Source of the DNA: an uncultured Oscillospiraceae bacterium
GTDB taxonomy: Bacteria > Bacillota > Clostridia > Oscillospirales > Oscillospiraceae
Direction of reading: 5' to 3'
Assembly: GCA_934572465.1 (NCBI GenBank)
Contig: CAKTLG010000010.1
Location: forward strand, 1 to 58,959
DNA length: 58,959 nt
The notes beneath the pieces were generated by a model, which had not been told where the DNA came from, searched no databases, and saw nothing but the letters and a program-made list of their open reading frames with translations. A program made the translations under genes and the position numbers. Shown here piece after piece: positions 16,126-22,940 of this stretch; position 1 is the first letter of the stretch, and each line of letters begins with the position of its first letter.

Positions 16126-16142
16126 CGGGACACCTCCTCCAA

Positions 16143-16166
16143 CAAAAAAGGAGCCTTGCGGCTCCT
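16143..16166 (-). terminator. intrinsic terminator / attenuator ahead of parA
   Basis: A perfect 7-bp stem (16149-16155 with 16160-16166) and a four-base loop are followed on the minus strand by six Ts (16144-16149). It lies between the repA-like gene and the parA ribosome binding site, 18 bases before the parA start. It can end repA transcripts and limit read-through into the partition operon. Confidence 0.75.
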
Positions 16167-16226
16167 GTTCTAACAAAGCTGTATCTTCTCACAGTTATTT
16201 CTTTTTCGGGTAGTATTCTTTCTATT

Positions 16227-16325
16227 CTCAGTCTTGCTATATCTCAGTCTTATTAGCCGCTGAAAAACAGAATTCAAGACATCGGCTTTTCGGATTTCAA
16301 GACTTCCGAAATACAGAAGTCTTGA
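16227..16325. repeat. iteron-like direct and inverted repeats between repA and parA
   Basis: CTCAGTCTT occurs at 16227-16235 and 16243-16251, 16 bases apart. TCAAGAC occurs at 16274-16280 and 16297-16303. A perfect 10-bp inverted repeat pairs 16297-16306 with 16316-16325. The short GTCTT/AAGAC core thus recurs five times in about 100 bases right after the RepA_N gene. It may be a replication or operator site, or a decayed coding linker of a longer repA. Confidence 0.5.
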
Positions 16326-16346
16326 CTTCTGACAAAATTCCTGTAG

Positions 16347-16718
16347 TTATTCCTTATCGCAAAACTGCTTCACATAAATGATAGTAGGTTTCCCTTGCCC
16401 TCGCTTTACTCGTTCAATTAAACCGATTCCCTTTTCACTATCCAATTCGGCCAATAGCTTTACAGCTTTCTCATGTCCGCATTGCAGCAGGTCTTGAATT
16501 TCGTCTAATACAAAGTAAATATAAACTCTCCCCAAATCATCTATCCACTCGTTCTTCATAGATAAACTCATTCGATCAAGCATCAGACCATATAACAGCT
16601 TTGCGTCAATAGAGATATTACGAAAGCGTGGATCACTTATAAGCGTTTTCGGAATACGATAGAAGGCGTATTGCTCGGCTTCATGTCCGTAAAAGTACGG
16701 TAACTTCAATTTGCCCAT
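16347..16718 (-). CDS. replication initiator protein A, N-terminal domain only (truncated)
   Basis: 123 residues from ATG 16718 (MGKLKLPYFYGHEAEQYAFY), which is how RepA_N proteins of this element family start; GGTGGTGA lies 8 bases before it. The open frame continues upstream but without a ribosome binding site. The RepA_N winged-helix region is complete (YRIPKTLI...LDEIQDLLQCGHEKAVKLL...IERVKRGQGKP). Full-length relatives continue with a linker and a C-terminal DUF6017-like domain; here a TAA stop follows IYVKQFCDKE. It may be degenerate, or a stand-alone DNA-binding domain. RepA would support replication of the excised circle. Confidence 0.75.
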   Translation of the reverse strand: MGKLKLPYFYGHEAEQYAFYRIPKTLISDPRFRNISIDAKLLYGLMLDRMSLSMKNEWIDDLGRVYIYFVLDEIQDLLQCGHEKAVKLLAELDSEKGIGLIERVKRGQGKPTIIYVKQFCDKE

Positions 16719-16754
16719 GCTATCTATCACCACCAATCTAATCTGCAATTTCTA

Positions 16755-16792
16755 TATAAAAACAGTCACCCGTTTTGTGACAGGTGACTGTT
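16755..16792 (-). terminator. intrinsic terminator after the 65-codon ICE gene
   Basis: A perfect 10-bp stem pairs 16761-16770 with 16783-16792 around a 12-base loop and is followed on the minus strand by TTTTTATATAG. It separates the 65-codon gene from repA. Confidence 0.65.
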
Positions 16793-16820
16793 AGAATTTC
16801 GTTTTGTTCTGTTTTCGCTG

Positions 16821-17018
16821 TTATTTGCTTTGCGTCATTGGCATCTCTATCGGGCAAATTCCACGCTGTTTTTTTACGCTTAGTTTGCCTTTCAGCGAGG
16901 GATCAACCTCAATCAGAATTTCGTTGATCTTCTCAGTAAGTTCAATGACCTTGCTCAAATCAAATGGGGCGTGATTATACTCAAATTTCACACACGCCGT
17001 AATTTCGTTACTTTTCAT
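16821..17018 (-). CDS. small hypothetical protein at the right end of the ICE
   Basis: 65 residues starting MKSNEITACVKFEYNH. It is the first gene inside the element as read from the junction, and it is followed by its own terminator. A GAGGG about 12 bases before the ATG could serve as ribosome binding site. I recognise no family. The protein looks soluble and mixed alpha/beta. The retained host promoter at 17176-17204 reads directly into it, so it may be transcribed from host sequence. Confidence 0.5.
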   Translation of the reverse strand: MKSNEITACVKFEYNHAPFDLSKVIELTEKINEILIEVDPSLKGKLSVKKQRGICPIEMPMTQSK

Positions 17019-17081
17019 TTCCTAAACCCTCACAAATGCACCACTTTTGCATTGTTTGAGCCGTAGAGTAGAGGGTATTGC

Positions 17082-17120
17082 TCACACATGGGCGAGGATA
17101 CCGAGCGTGAGCTTCTTCAT
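17082..17120 (-). pseudogene. 5' stub of a TetM/EF-G-like GTPase gene, interrupted by the ICE
   Basis: Twelve codons (MKKLTLGILAHV) and a TGA follow a good ribosome binding site (AAAGGAGA). The peptide is how TetM/TetW-like ribosomal-protection GTPases and their chromosomal relatives begin, where the next residues are normally DAGKTT of the G1 loop. The frame breaks right after the Val codon (17085-17087), where ICE sequence starts. The rest of the gene should lie beyond the left ICE end, outside the window. Calling the gene from 12 residues is inference, but the match is specific. Confidence 0.6.
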
Positions 17121-17175
17121 GGCGCGTCTCCTTTCCGGGGCGATCTTTCATGCCGCGCTGGCGGCAATTACTGCT

Positions 17176-17204
17176 ATTATACCCGCGCGGCGGGGAAATT
17201 GCAA
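17176..17204 (-). promoter_or_regulatory. promoter of the interrupted GTPase gene, now reading into the ICE
   Basis: On the minus strand TTGCAA (17199-17204), a 17-base spacer and TATAAT (17176-17181) form a strong sigma-A promoter 56 bases before the stub's ATG. With the gene interrupted, transcription from here would enter the ICE in the direction of the repA and par genes. Confidence 0.65.
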
Positions 17205-17236
17205 GAACAGCGGAGGGGCGGCGCTGATGGGAAAGA

Positions 17237-17272
17237 AAAGCCCCCGTTTGGAGGATCCAAACGGGAGCTTTT
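17237..17272 (-). terminator. intrinsic terminator downstream of the tandem GNAT gene
   Basis: A perfect 10-bp stem (17243-17252 with 17256-17265) is extended by flanking AGC/GCT pairs. Both strands have a short T-rich tail (GCTTTTC on minus, GCTTTTTG on plus), so it may work in both directions. It lies 22 bases after the GNAT stop codon. Confidence 0.7.
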
Positions 17273-17287
17273 TGATCTGTGCTTTCG

Positions 17288-18220
17288 TCAGGTCAAATGC
17301 GCGAGCGTCGTTCCGAGGGGCGCATCGAAGCCGAGCGCGCGATACAGCGCCTCGTCGCACGGCGCGCAGGTGACGGTGAGACTGGCGAGCCGGTTTGCTC
17401 CGCCGTATTCCTGCGCGGCGGCAGCAAGCTTTCGCGCGATGCCGCGTCCGCGAAACGCGGGCTCGACGAAAAAGTCCTCAAACGAGCCGACATCTGCGCA
17501 GGCAAAGGTCGAGAACACGCGGCTCACGCTGCACATCCCGACCATGCGGGTCTTGCGGTACGCGGCAAAGAAGGTGATCCTGCCGTCCCGGACCGCTTGC
17601 AGGAGCCGTGCCTGTTTGCGCTCGTCGAGCGGCGTTTCGCCGATCTCGGCAAGGTAGCCGCTTTCGAGCCTGAAAAGCTGCGGGTCGTCCGTATCGGGGG
17701 CAAATTGGCGCACCGTAACGGGAACGTTCTTCTCCGGCGGGCGCAGCATCAGTTGTTCGCCCCGCTCGCCGCGCCCGTTCGGCAGGAAGCCGAGCCGGCC
17801 CCAGAAGCGCTCGCGCGGCGCTGTGTCGCAGCTGAGCTCGAAATATTCCGCGCCTTGTCCGCGCGCCCATGCGAGCAGCGCCTCGCCGCAGGCGCGGCCC
17901 GTGCCGCCGCCGCGAAACGCGGGATAGACGCAGAATTCCAGAATAAAGCACTTGCCGTCCTCCGTCTCGTAGATGACGGGCATGGCAAAGCCGAGCTCCT
18001 GTCCGCCGCGCACAAAGAAGAGACAGTGCAGGCGGTCGTTTTTGCGCGCCCGCAGCGCCCTGAGCCGCGAGAGATATGCCTCGCCGAGAAAATAGGCGAG
18101 ATCTCCGGCCTGCTCCGGCGCGGGAAAGATGTCGCGCTCGTGATAGGCGTGCAGCTGCGCAAAAAAGCGCGCGCTGTCGCTGTCCGTGACGGCTTCACGG
18201 ACGATGATGTGTTGTTCCAT
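17288..18220 (-). CDS. tandem GNAT-domain N-acetyltransferase
   Basis: 310 residues with two GNAT folds. The first has its acetyl-CoA motif A at VYPAFRGGGTGRACGEAL (about 98-115). The second has VEPAFRGRGIARKLAAAA (about 247-264). GNAT enzymes move an acetyl group from acetyl-CoA to an amine; the substrate cannot be told. It is a single-gene unit ended by a terminator at 17237-17272. Upstream, an intrinsic terminator lies in its own leader (18234-18270), so expression is probably controlled by attenuation. The ATG at 18220 has GGAGG 8 bases upstream. Confidence 0.8.
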   Translation of the reverse strand: MEQHIIVREAVTDSDSARFFAQLHAYHERDIFPAPEQAGDLAYFLGEAYLSRLRALRARKNDRLHCLFFVRGGQELGFAMPVIYETEDGKCFILEFCVYPAFRGGGTGRACGEALLAWARGQGAEYFELSCDTAPRERFWGRLGFLPNGRGERGEQLMLRPPEKNVPVTVRQFAPDTDDPQLFRLESGYLAEIGETPLDERKQARLLQAVRDGRITFFAAYRKTRMVGMCSVSRVFSTFACADVGSFEDFFVEPAFRGRGIARKLAAAAQEYGGANRLASLTVTCAPCDEALYRALGFDAPLGTTLAHLT

Positions 18221-18233
18221 GGTTGTCCTCCAA

Positions 18234-18270
18234 GAAAAAAATCCGGAGGGTCAGGAAACGTGGACCCTCC
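18234..18270 (-). terminator. leader terminator (attenuator) just before the GNAT gene
   Basis: On the minus strand an 8-bp stem (18263-18270 with 18245-18252) is followed by a run of Ts (18235-18240). It ends only about 14 bases before the GNAT start codon, and no gene on the same strand lies directly upstream. This is the arrangement of a riboswitch, T-box or leader-peptide attenuator. I could not match the leader to a known RNA class. Confidence 0.6.
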
Positions 18271-18428
18271 TTACACGCTGCATCGTCATAAAAGATCAGT
18301 CCTTTCTTCCTGAATTTGCCGCCATGGCGGCTGCGATCAGCATATCACATTTTTCCGAAAAAGGGAAGCACAAGGGCCGCTGCGCGCATAAGCTGGGAGC
18401 GGAAAGCCTGATTTTGGGAGGGAACGAT

Positions 18429-19496
18429 ATGAGACCGGTGCATTTTTTCCTCGGCGCAAACAGCGGCGAGGGCTTCTATTCGCTTTATGACCAGCTGCTT
18501 GGCGGGCGGCTCAACGATCTGATGATCCTGAAGGGCGGGCCGGGCTGCGGCAAGTCGACCTTCATGCGCCGCGTGGGCGCGGAGGCGGAGCGCCGCGGCG
18601 AGCGGGTGATCTACATTCAGTGCTCGGGCGATCCCGACTCGCTCGACGCTGTGATCCTTCCGGACAGAAAGACCGCCGCCGTCGACGGCACCAGCCCGCA
18701 CGTGCTGGAGCCGACCTACACTGCCGCGTGCGAGCGCTACGTCGACCTTACGCGCTTTTACGACGTGGCGGCGGCCAAGGCGCGCCGCGCGGAGATCGTG
18801 GCGCTGAGCGACGAATACCGCGCGCACTATCGCAGCGCCTACCGCATCCTGCGTGCGCTGGACGAGGTCACGCTCGAGCGCCGCGTGGCGCTGCATGCGC
18901 AGATGGATTTTTCCAAGCTCCGCCGCCGCATGAACGGTATTCTCGCGCGTGAGCTGCGCGGCGAGGGGACGGGAACCGGCCGCGTCGACCGCGCCTTTCT
19001 CGGCGGAGTGACGCACAGGGGCGATATCTGCCGCTTTGACACGGTGGAGACGCTCTGCCCGCGCGTTTACGAGCTGGACGACAGCGCGGGCCTTGGCGCG
19101 GAGGTGCTGGAGAGCATTGTGCAAACGGCGCGGGAAAAGCAGTTTGACGTCGTCGCCTGTCCGGACCCCGACCGTCCGCGGGAGCTGCAGCACGTGCTTA
19201 TCCCCGAAAGGGGGCTTGCGTTCGTCACGGCGAACGCGCGCATCCCGTATGAGGGAAGACCCTACCGCCGCCTGCGGCTTGACGCAATGGCGGAGGATAA
19301 GCTCACGCGCGCGCAGAAGGCGAAGCTGCGCTTTGCCCGCCGCGTGGAAGCGTCGCTTCTGGACGAGGCGGTCGCGGCGCTTGCAAGCGCCAAGCGCGCC
19401 CACGACGCGCTCGAGAGCGCGTATCATCCCTGTGTGGACTTCGCGGGCGTCACTGCGCTTGCAGACGAGGAGATCGAGAGGAGCTTAAAGCAATAA
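18429..19496 (+). CDS. P-loop ATPase of the PRK06851 type
   Basis: 355 residues from ATG 18429, which follows GGGAGG; the longer frame from 18186 has no ribosome binding site. Near residues 34-46 it carries a Walker A loop (LKGGPGCGKSTFM), then QCSGDPDSLDAVILP and VDGTSPHVLEPTY, the signature blocks of a widespread Firmicute ATPase annotated only as PRK06851. A second half repeats parts of the fold and ends with a charged helix. Its function is unknown. It is divergently oriented from the GNAT gene and appears to be a single-gene unit. Confidence 0.7.
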   Translation: MRPVHFFLGANSGEGFYSLYDQLLGGRLNDLMILKGGPGCGKSTFMRRVGAEAERRGERVIYIQCSGDPDSLDAVILPDRKTAAVDGTSPHVLEPTYTAACERYVDLTRFYDVAAAKARRAEIVALSDEYRAHYRSAYRILRALDEVTLERRVALHAQMDFSKLRRRMNGILARELRGEGTGTGRVDRAFLGGVTHRGDICRFDTVETLCPRVYELDDSAGLGAEVLESIVQTAREKQFDVVACPDPDRPRELQHVLIPERGLAFVTANARIPYEGRPYRRLRLDAMAEDKLTRAQKAKLRFARRVEASLLDEAVAALASAKRAHDALESAYHPCVDFAGVTALADEEIERSLKQ

Positions 19497-19517
19497 TGCT
19501 TTACGGCATTGCGGCGC

Positions 19518-19919
19518 TCAGCGCGGCGCGCGGAAATAGACCGTTCGATCCGGCAGGGACAAAATCAGCGTGTATTCGCTGCTTTTTTCGCCCGAGCCGT
19601 CGACATATTCCGTGACGCCGACGAGCGCCGTGCCGCTCTCGCCGTCCAGCGTGAGATCGTATATGATGTCATCCGCATCGCGCTGGGCGAGCGTGTAGGC
19701 GCCGCTTTGCACGCTGCCGTCCGCATTTGCGACCGTCAGCGCGCCGTCCTGCGCGGTGCAGGTGAGGGCGGGGAGGTCGAGCGGCTGCCCCGCGCTGTCG
19801 ATGGCGCGTGCGTATGTCCAGCCGCGGCCCTCAATGGACATGCCATCGTCCGTTTTGCCGCAGCCGGCGAGCAGGAAGATGAGCAGCAGCGGCAGTAAAA
19901 CCTTAATTCTTCTTGTCAT
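19518..19919 (-). CDS. small putative lipoprotein
   Basis: 133 residues. A basic start (MTRRIK), a hydrophobic stretch and the lipobox LLAGC with Cys20 predict a lipid-anchored protein outside the membrane. The rest is beta-rich and acidic, with no recognised domain. Its start overlaps the end of the XRE-membrane gene by 17 bases, so the two are co-expressed; the pair may form a sensor-effector unit at the cell surface. Confidence 0.7.
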   Translation of the reverse strand: MTRRIKVLLPLLLIFLLAGCGKTDDGMSIEGRGWTYARAIDSAGQPLDLPALTCTAQDGALTVANADGSVQSGAYTLAQRDADDIIYDLTLDGESGTALVGVTEYVDGSGEKSSEYTLILSLPDRTVYFRAPR

Positions 19920-20472
19920 GTATTTCCCCTTTTCGCGTCTTGATCGTCAGTCCCACCAGAATACCGATGCCGACGGTAAAGAATACGAGTGCGGCTAAAA
20001 GCAGCCAGGCGGGGAATTTGCCGGTGACGTAGATACCTGTTAAGGTGTCAGCGTAGCCGATGATTGCGTCGCAGTCAACAGCCGGTCCGGTGCCAAGATT
20101 CATTCCCTCCGGAATGGGCGGCCCTGCACTGAAATACTGTACCGCGCACCAGATCAGCGTCGGCACGCTGACGGCCAGCAGCACCCATGCGCCGATACGC
20201 AGCGTCTTTGCGCGGATGCGGCGCTGCTTTTCCGATATGGCCGCTGTATCCGATGGGGGAGTCGCGCCCTCCGGCGTGCCGGTCAGTTCCGCGAGCGGAA
20301 CGCCGAAAAAGCCTGAGAGCGCGAAAAGATTCGCCGTGCTCGGCAGCGACGAGCCGTCCTCCCATTTTGTCACGGCCTGCCGCGAGACCTCGAGCGTCTG
20401 CGCCAGCGCCTCCTGGGATAGTCCGCGCTCCTTGCGCAGCGCGCGGATGCGCGCGCCGAGTTCGTTTTGCAT
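19903..20472 (-). CDS. XRE-family regulator with two C-terminal membrane segments
   Basis: 189 residues. Residues 6-60 form a Cro/CI-type helix-turn-helix (LGARIRALRKERGLSQEALA...VSRQAVTKWEDG). Two hydrophobic segments follow, near 93-113 and 155-178, with an outside loop of about 40 residues between them. Membrane-bound XRE proteins of this kind are common in Firmicutes and often sense envelope or peptide signals. It is the first gene of a two-gene unit with the lipoprotein. GGAGGCAC lies before the ATG at 20472. Confidence 0.78.
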   Translation of the reverse strand: MQNELGARIRALRKERGLSQEALAQTLEVSRQAVTKWEDGSSLPSTANLFALSGFFGVPLAELTGTPEGATPPSDTAAISEKQRRIRAKTLRIGAWVLLAVSVPTLIWCAVQYFSAGPPIPEGMNLGTGPAVDCDAIIGYADTLTGIYVTGKFPAWLLLAALVFFTVGIGILVGLTIKTRKGEIHDKKN

Positions 20473-20560
20473 AGCGTGCCTCCTTTGCTTTGATAGGGCT
20501 ATCGTAGCAGCTTTTTGCGCAAAAGTCCATCAAGTATCCCGCTACTATCGGTAGCGAAGA

Positions 20561-20587
20561 CAAAAGGCCGCCCATACGGGCGGCCTT
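20561..20587 (-). terminator. intrinsic terminator after the purB/ABC ATPase unit
   Basis: A perfect 10-bp GC-rich stem (20564-20573 with 20578-20587) with loop ATAC is followed on the minus strand by TTTTG. It lies 6 bases after the ABC ATPase stop. Confidence 0.7.
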
Positions 20588-20592
20588 GCCGA

Positions 20593-21357
20593 TTAGTTTG
20601 CCGACTGTTTTTTGCATTCCTTCGTGATCTCCTGCCGGAGCGCGCGCAGCGGCGCGCTGTCCAGCTCGCGCGGATAGGGCTGGGGCAGCTCGAATTCGCG
20701 GATGCTGCTGTCGGGATGCATGACGAGGATCCGCTGCCCGAGCAGCAGCGCCTCTTCAAGCTGATGCGTCACGAGCACGATGGTGCGCGGCATGCGCCGC
20801 TGGATGCCGAGCAGCTGCGATTGCAGCTCGCCGCGCGTGAGGAAGTCGAGCGAGGCGAACGGCTCGTCCATCAGCAGCAGCTCCGCCTGACTTGCCAGCA
20901 CCCGCGCAAGGCCGAGACGCTGCTTCATGCCCGTGGAAAGCTCCATGGGCGTAAGGTCGGCATAGTCCTCAAGCCCCACAAGGCGCACGAAGTCCCGCGC
21001 CCGCTCGAAGCGCTCCTCCGGCGTTTTGCCGACGCCGCAGGCCATGGCGACGTTGCGCTGCACGTTCGTCCACGTGATGACGTACGGCTCGGGGCTGAGC
21101 ATGGCGCTGCGCCAGCCCTCGGGCATCAGGATCTCGCCCGCGTCGGGCGATTCCTTTCCGGCGAGCAGCTTCAAAAGCGTGCTCTTGCCGCAGCCGCTGC
21201 GCCCGACGATCACCGTGAGCTGCCCGATGGGGAAGCTCACGCTCAGATCCCTGAGCACCCGGCGGGTGCGGCTCTCGCGCGCCTGTCCGGTGAGCACGAC
21301 CTCGGTGCTGTAGGAGGTATAGGATTTGTCGATATGCCGCAGGAGGATGCTGTCCAT
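20593..21357 (-). CDS. orphan ABC transporter ATP-binding protein, SsuB/TauB-like
   Basis: 254 residues from ATG 21357 with GAGGAA upstream. Walker A (GRSGCGKST) is near residues 53-61, the signature is STGMKQR in place of LSGGQ, and Walker B is LLLMDEPFASLD. The overall sequence is closest to ATPases of nitrate/sulfonate/taurine-type importers. No permease or binding protein is encoded nearby, so its partner must be elsewhere or it has another role. It starts 46 bases after purB with no terminator between, so the two are probably co-transcribed. Confidence 0.82.
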   Translation of the reverse strand: MDSILLRHIDKSYTSYSTEVVLTGQARESRTRRVLRDLSVSFPIGQLTVIVGRSGCGKSTLLKLLAGKESPDAGEILMPEGWRSAMLSPEPYVITWTNVQRNVAMACGVGKTPEERFERARDFVRLVGLEDYADLTPMELSTGMKQRLGLARVLASQAELLLMDEPFASLDFLTRGELQSQLLGIQRRMPRTIVLVTHQLEEALLLGQRILVMHPDSSIREFELPQPYPRELDSAPLRALRQEITKECKKQSAN

Positions 21358-21403
21358 GCGTGTTCCTCGATTCGTTTGAGTTGGCCGCCGGTGCGGCGGG
21401 CTT

Positions 21404-22822
21404 TCAGATGCGGATGCCGCCGTCCGCGGGGCGGGCCTGCGCAAGAAGCGGCGCGCACTCATCAAGAAAGCGCTCCACCTGCTGCGCGCAGCGGCCGGTG
21501 TAGAGCGACGGCTCCATCACGCGGTCAAGCTCGGCGCGCGTCATGCCGAAGGCGGGATCGCCCGCGAGACGGTCTAAAAGGTCGCACGGCTCGCCCTCCT
21601 TCATGCGCGCGGTCGCGGCCATGGAGTGCCGGCGGAGCTTTTCGTGCAGCGCCTGACGGTCGCCGCCGCGCTTGACGGCCTCCATCATGATGTTCTCGGT
21701 CGCAAGGAACGGCAGATATTCGCGCAGCGCGCGGTCTACGATCTTCTCGTTCACGTGCAGGCCGTTCGTCACGCTCTGGCACAGGCGCAGCACCGCGTCG
21801 GCGCAGAGGAAGCCCTCGGGCAGCGAGATGCGGCGGTTTGCGGAGTCGTCGAGCGTGCGCTCGAGCCACTGGGTCGAGGCTGTCATCGGCGCGTTGGCCG
21901 CGTCGGCCATCAGGTAGCGGCTGAGCGAGCAGATGCGCTCGCAGCGCATGGGGTTGCGCTTGTAGGGCATGGCGGACGAGCCGATCTGATTCGCCTCAAA
22001 CGGCTCCTCGACCTGCCGGTCGTGCTGCAGAAGACGGATGTCGTTGGCCATGCGGTACGCGCTCTGCGCGATGGACGAGAGCACGTTCAGGATGCGGCTG
22101 TCGGTCTTGCGCGGGTAGGTCTGCCCGCAGACGGAAAAGCACCGGTCGAAGCCGAATTCCGCCGCGATGCGGCGGTTCATCTCGTCGATCTTCTCCCCGT
22201 CGCCGCCGAAGAGCTCCATAAAGCTCGCCTCCGTGCCGGTCGTGCCGCGGCAGCCGAGAAAGCGCAGCGAGCCAATGACGAAATCGAGCTCTTCAAGGTC
22301 GGAGCGGAAGTCCTGCATCCACAGCGCCGCACGCTTGCCGACGGTCACGGGCTGCGCGGGCTGGTAGTGCGTGTAGCCGAGCGTCGGCAGCGCGGCATAG
22401 CGGCGCGCAAAGACGGCGAGATTCGCCATCACGCCCAGCAGCTCGCCGCGCAGGTACAAAAGCGCGTCGCGGTAGAGAATGAGGTCTGCGTTGTCGGTGA
22501 CATAGCAGCTCGTCGCGCCGAGGTGGATGACGCCCGCGGCCGAGGGCGCGGCCTTGCCGTAGGCATAAACGTGCGCCATCACATCGTGGCGCACCTCGCG
22601 CTCGCGCTGCTCGGCCGTTTCGTAGTCGATATCGGTGATGTGCGCGGCCAGCTCGTCCACCTGCTCCTGCGTGACGGGCAGCCCGAGCGCGTGCTCGGCG
22701 CGGGCGAGCGCCGTCCACAGCCGGCGCCACGTCTGAAAGCGCATATCGGGCGAGAACAGGTGCAGCATATGGTCGGACGCGTAGCGCGACGCGAGGGGGG
22801 AGCTGTAGCGGTCCTTGGTCAT
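21404..22822 (-). CDS. purB: adenylosuccinate lyase
   Basis: 472 residues from ATG 22822, preceded by AAAAGAGGCG. It splits SAICAR to AICAR and adenylosuccinate to AMP, two steps of purine synthesis. The family signature SSAMPYKRNPMRCE is near residues 285-298 and the TTGTEASF block near 195-203. The length is normal for the clostridial form. It has its own promoter (22853-22881) between the purA terminator and the start. The ABC ATPase gene follows without a terminator. Together with purA next door it covers IMP-to-AMP conversion. Confidence 0.95.
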   Translation of the reverse strand: MTKDRYSSPLASRYASDHMLHLFSPDMRFQTWRRLWTALARAEHALGLPVTQEQVDELAAHITDIDYETAEQREREVRHDVMAHVYAYGKAAPSAAGVIHLGATSCYVTDNADLILYRDALLYLRGELLGVMANLAVFARRYAALPTLGYTHYQPAQPVTVGKRAALWMQDFRSDLEELDFVIGSLRFLGCRGTTGTEASFMELFGGDGEKIDEMNRRIAAEFGFDRCFSVCGQTYPRKTDSRILNVLSSIAQSAYRMANDIRLLQHDRQVEEPFEANQIGSSAMPYKRNPMRCERICSLSRYLMADAANAPMTASTQWLERTLDDSANRRISLPEGFLCADAVLRLCQSVTNGLHVNEKIVDRALREYLPFLATENIMMEAVKRGGDRQALHEKLRRHSMAATARMKEGEPCDLLDRLAGDPAFGMTRAELDRVMEPSLYTGRCAQQVERFLDECAPLLAQARPADGGIRI

Positions 22823-22852
22823 AAAAACGCCTCTTTTCAATGGATCATAGTC

Positions 22853-22881
22853 AGTGTAACGGAAAACGGGGGGCTTGTCTA
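22853..22881 (-). promoter_or_regulatory. promoter of purB
   Basis: On the minus strand TAGACA (22876-22881), a 17-base spacer and TACACT (22853-22858) form a reasonable sigma-A promoter 31 bases before the purB ATG and downstream of the purA terminator. Confidence 0.55.
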
Positions 22882-22892
22882 CCCCCTTGCAG

Positions 22893-22922
22893 GGAAAAAG
22901 GGAGGATCGTGATCCTCCCTTT
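22893..22922 (-). terminator. intrinsic terminator after purA
   Basis: A 12-bp inverted repeat pairs 22897-22908 with 22911-22922 and is followed on the minus strand by TTTTTCCC. It starts 18 bases after the purA stop. Confidence 0.8.
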
Positions 22923-22940
22923 GGTTCTTTTGGCATCGTC

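Larger units (their letters stand above)
1..17084 (-). mobile_element. right part of an integrative and conjugative element (ICE)
   Basis: All genes here are on the minus strand and are packed with overlaps. The cargo is typical of Clostridia ICEs: RepA_N, ParA, ParB, LPD28/YodL accessory proteins and a giant methylase-helicase. Base composition is visibly less GC-rich than to the right. The right boundary is placed at 17084 because the minus-strand reading frame of a GTPase-like gene breaks there. The left end, the integrase and the transfer genes lie outside the window. Which recombinase moved the element cannot be said from here. Confidence 0.8.

Noticed and set aside
16126..16176. Longer ParA start at 16176
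   Set aside because: The extra residues would be translated from the terminator hairpin. TTG 16125 has GGAGGAGGTG upstream and gives the normal ParA N-terminus.
16347..17018. Functional complete replication module
   Set aside because: Only the N-terminal RepA domain is encoded; the usual C-terminal region is missing, so a complete initiator is not claimed.
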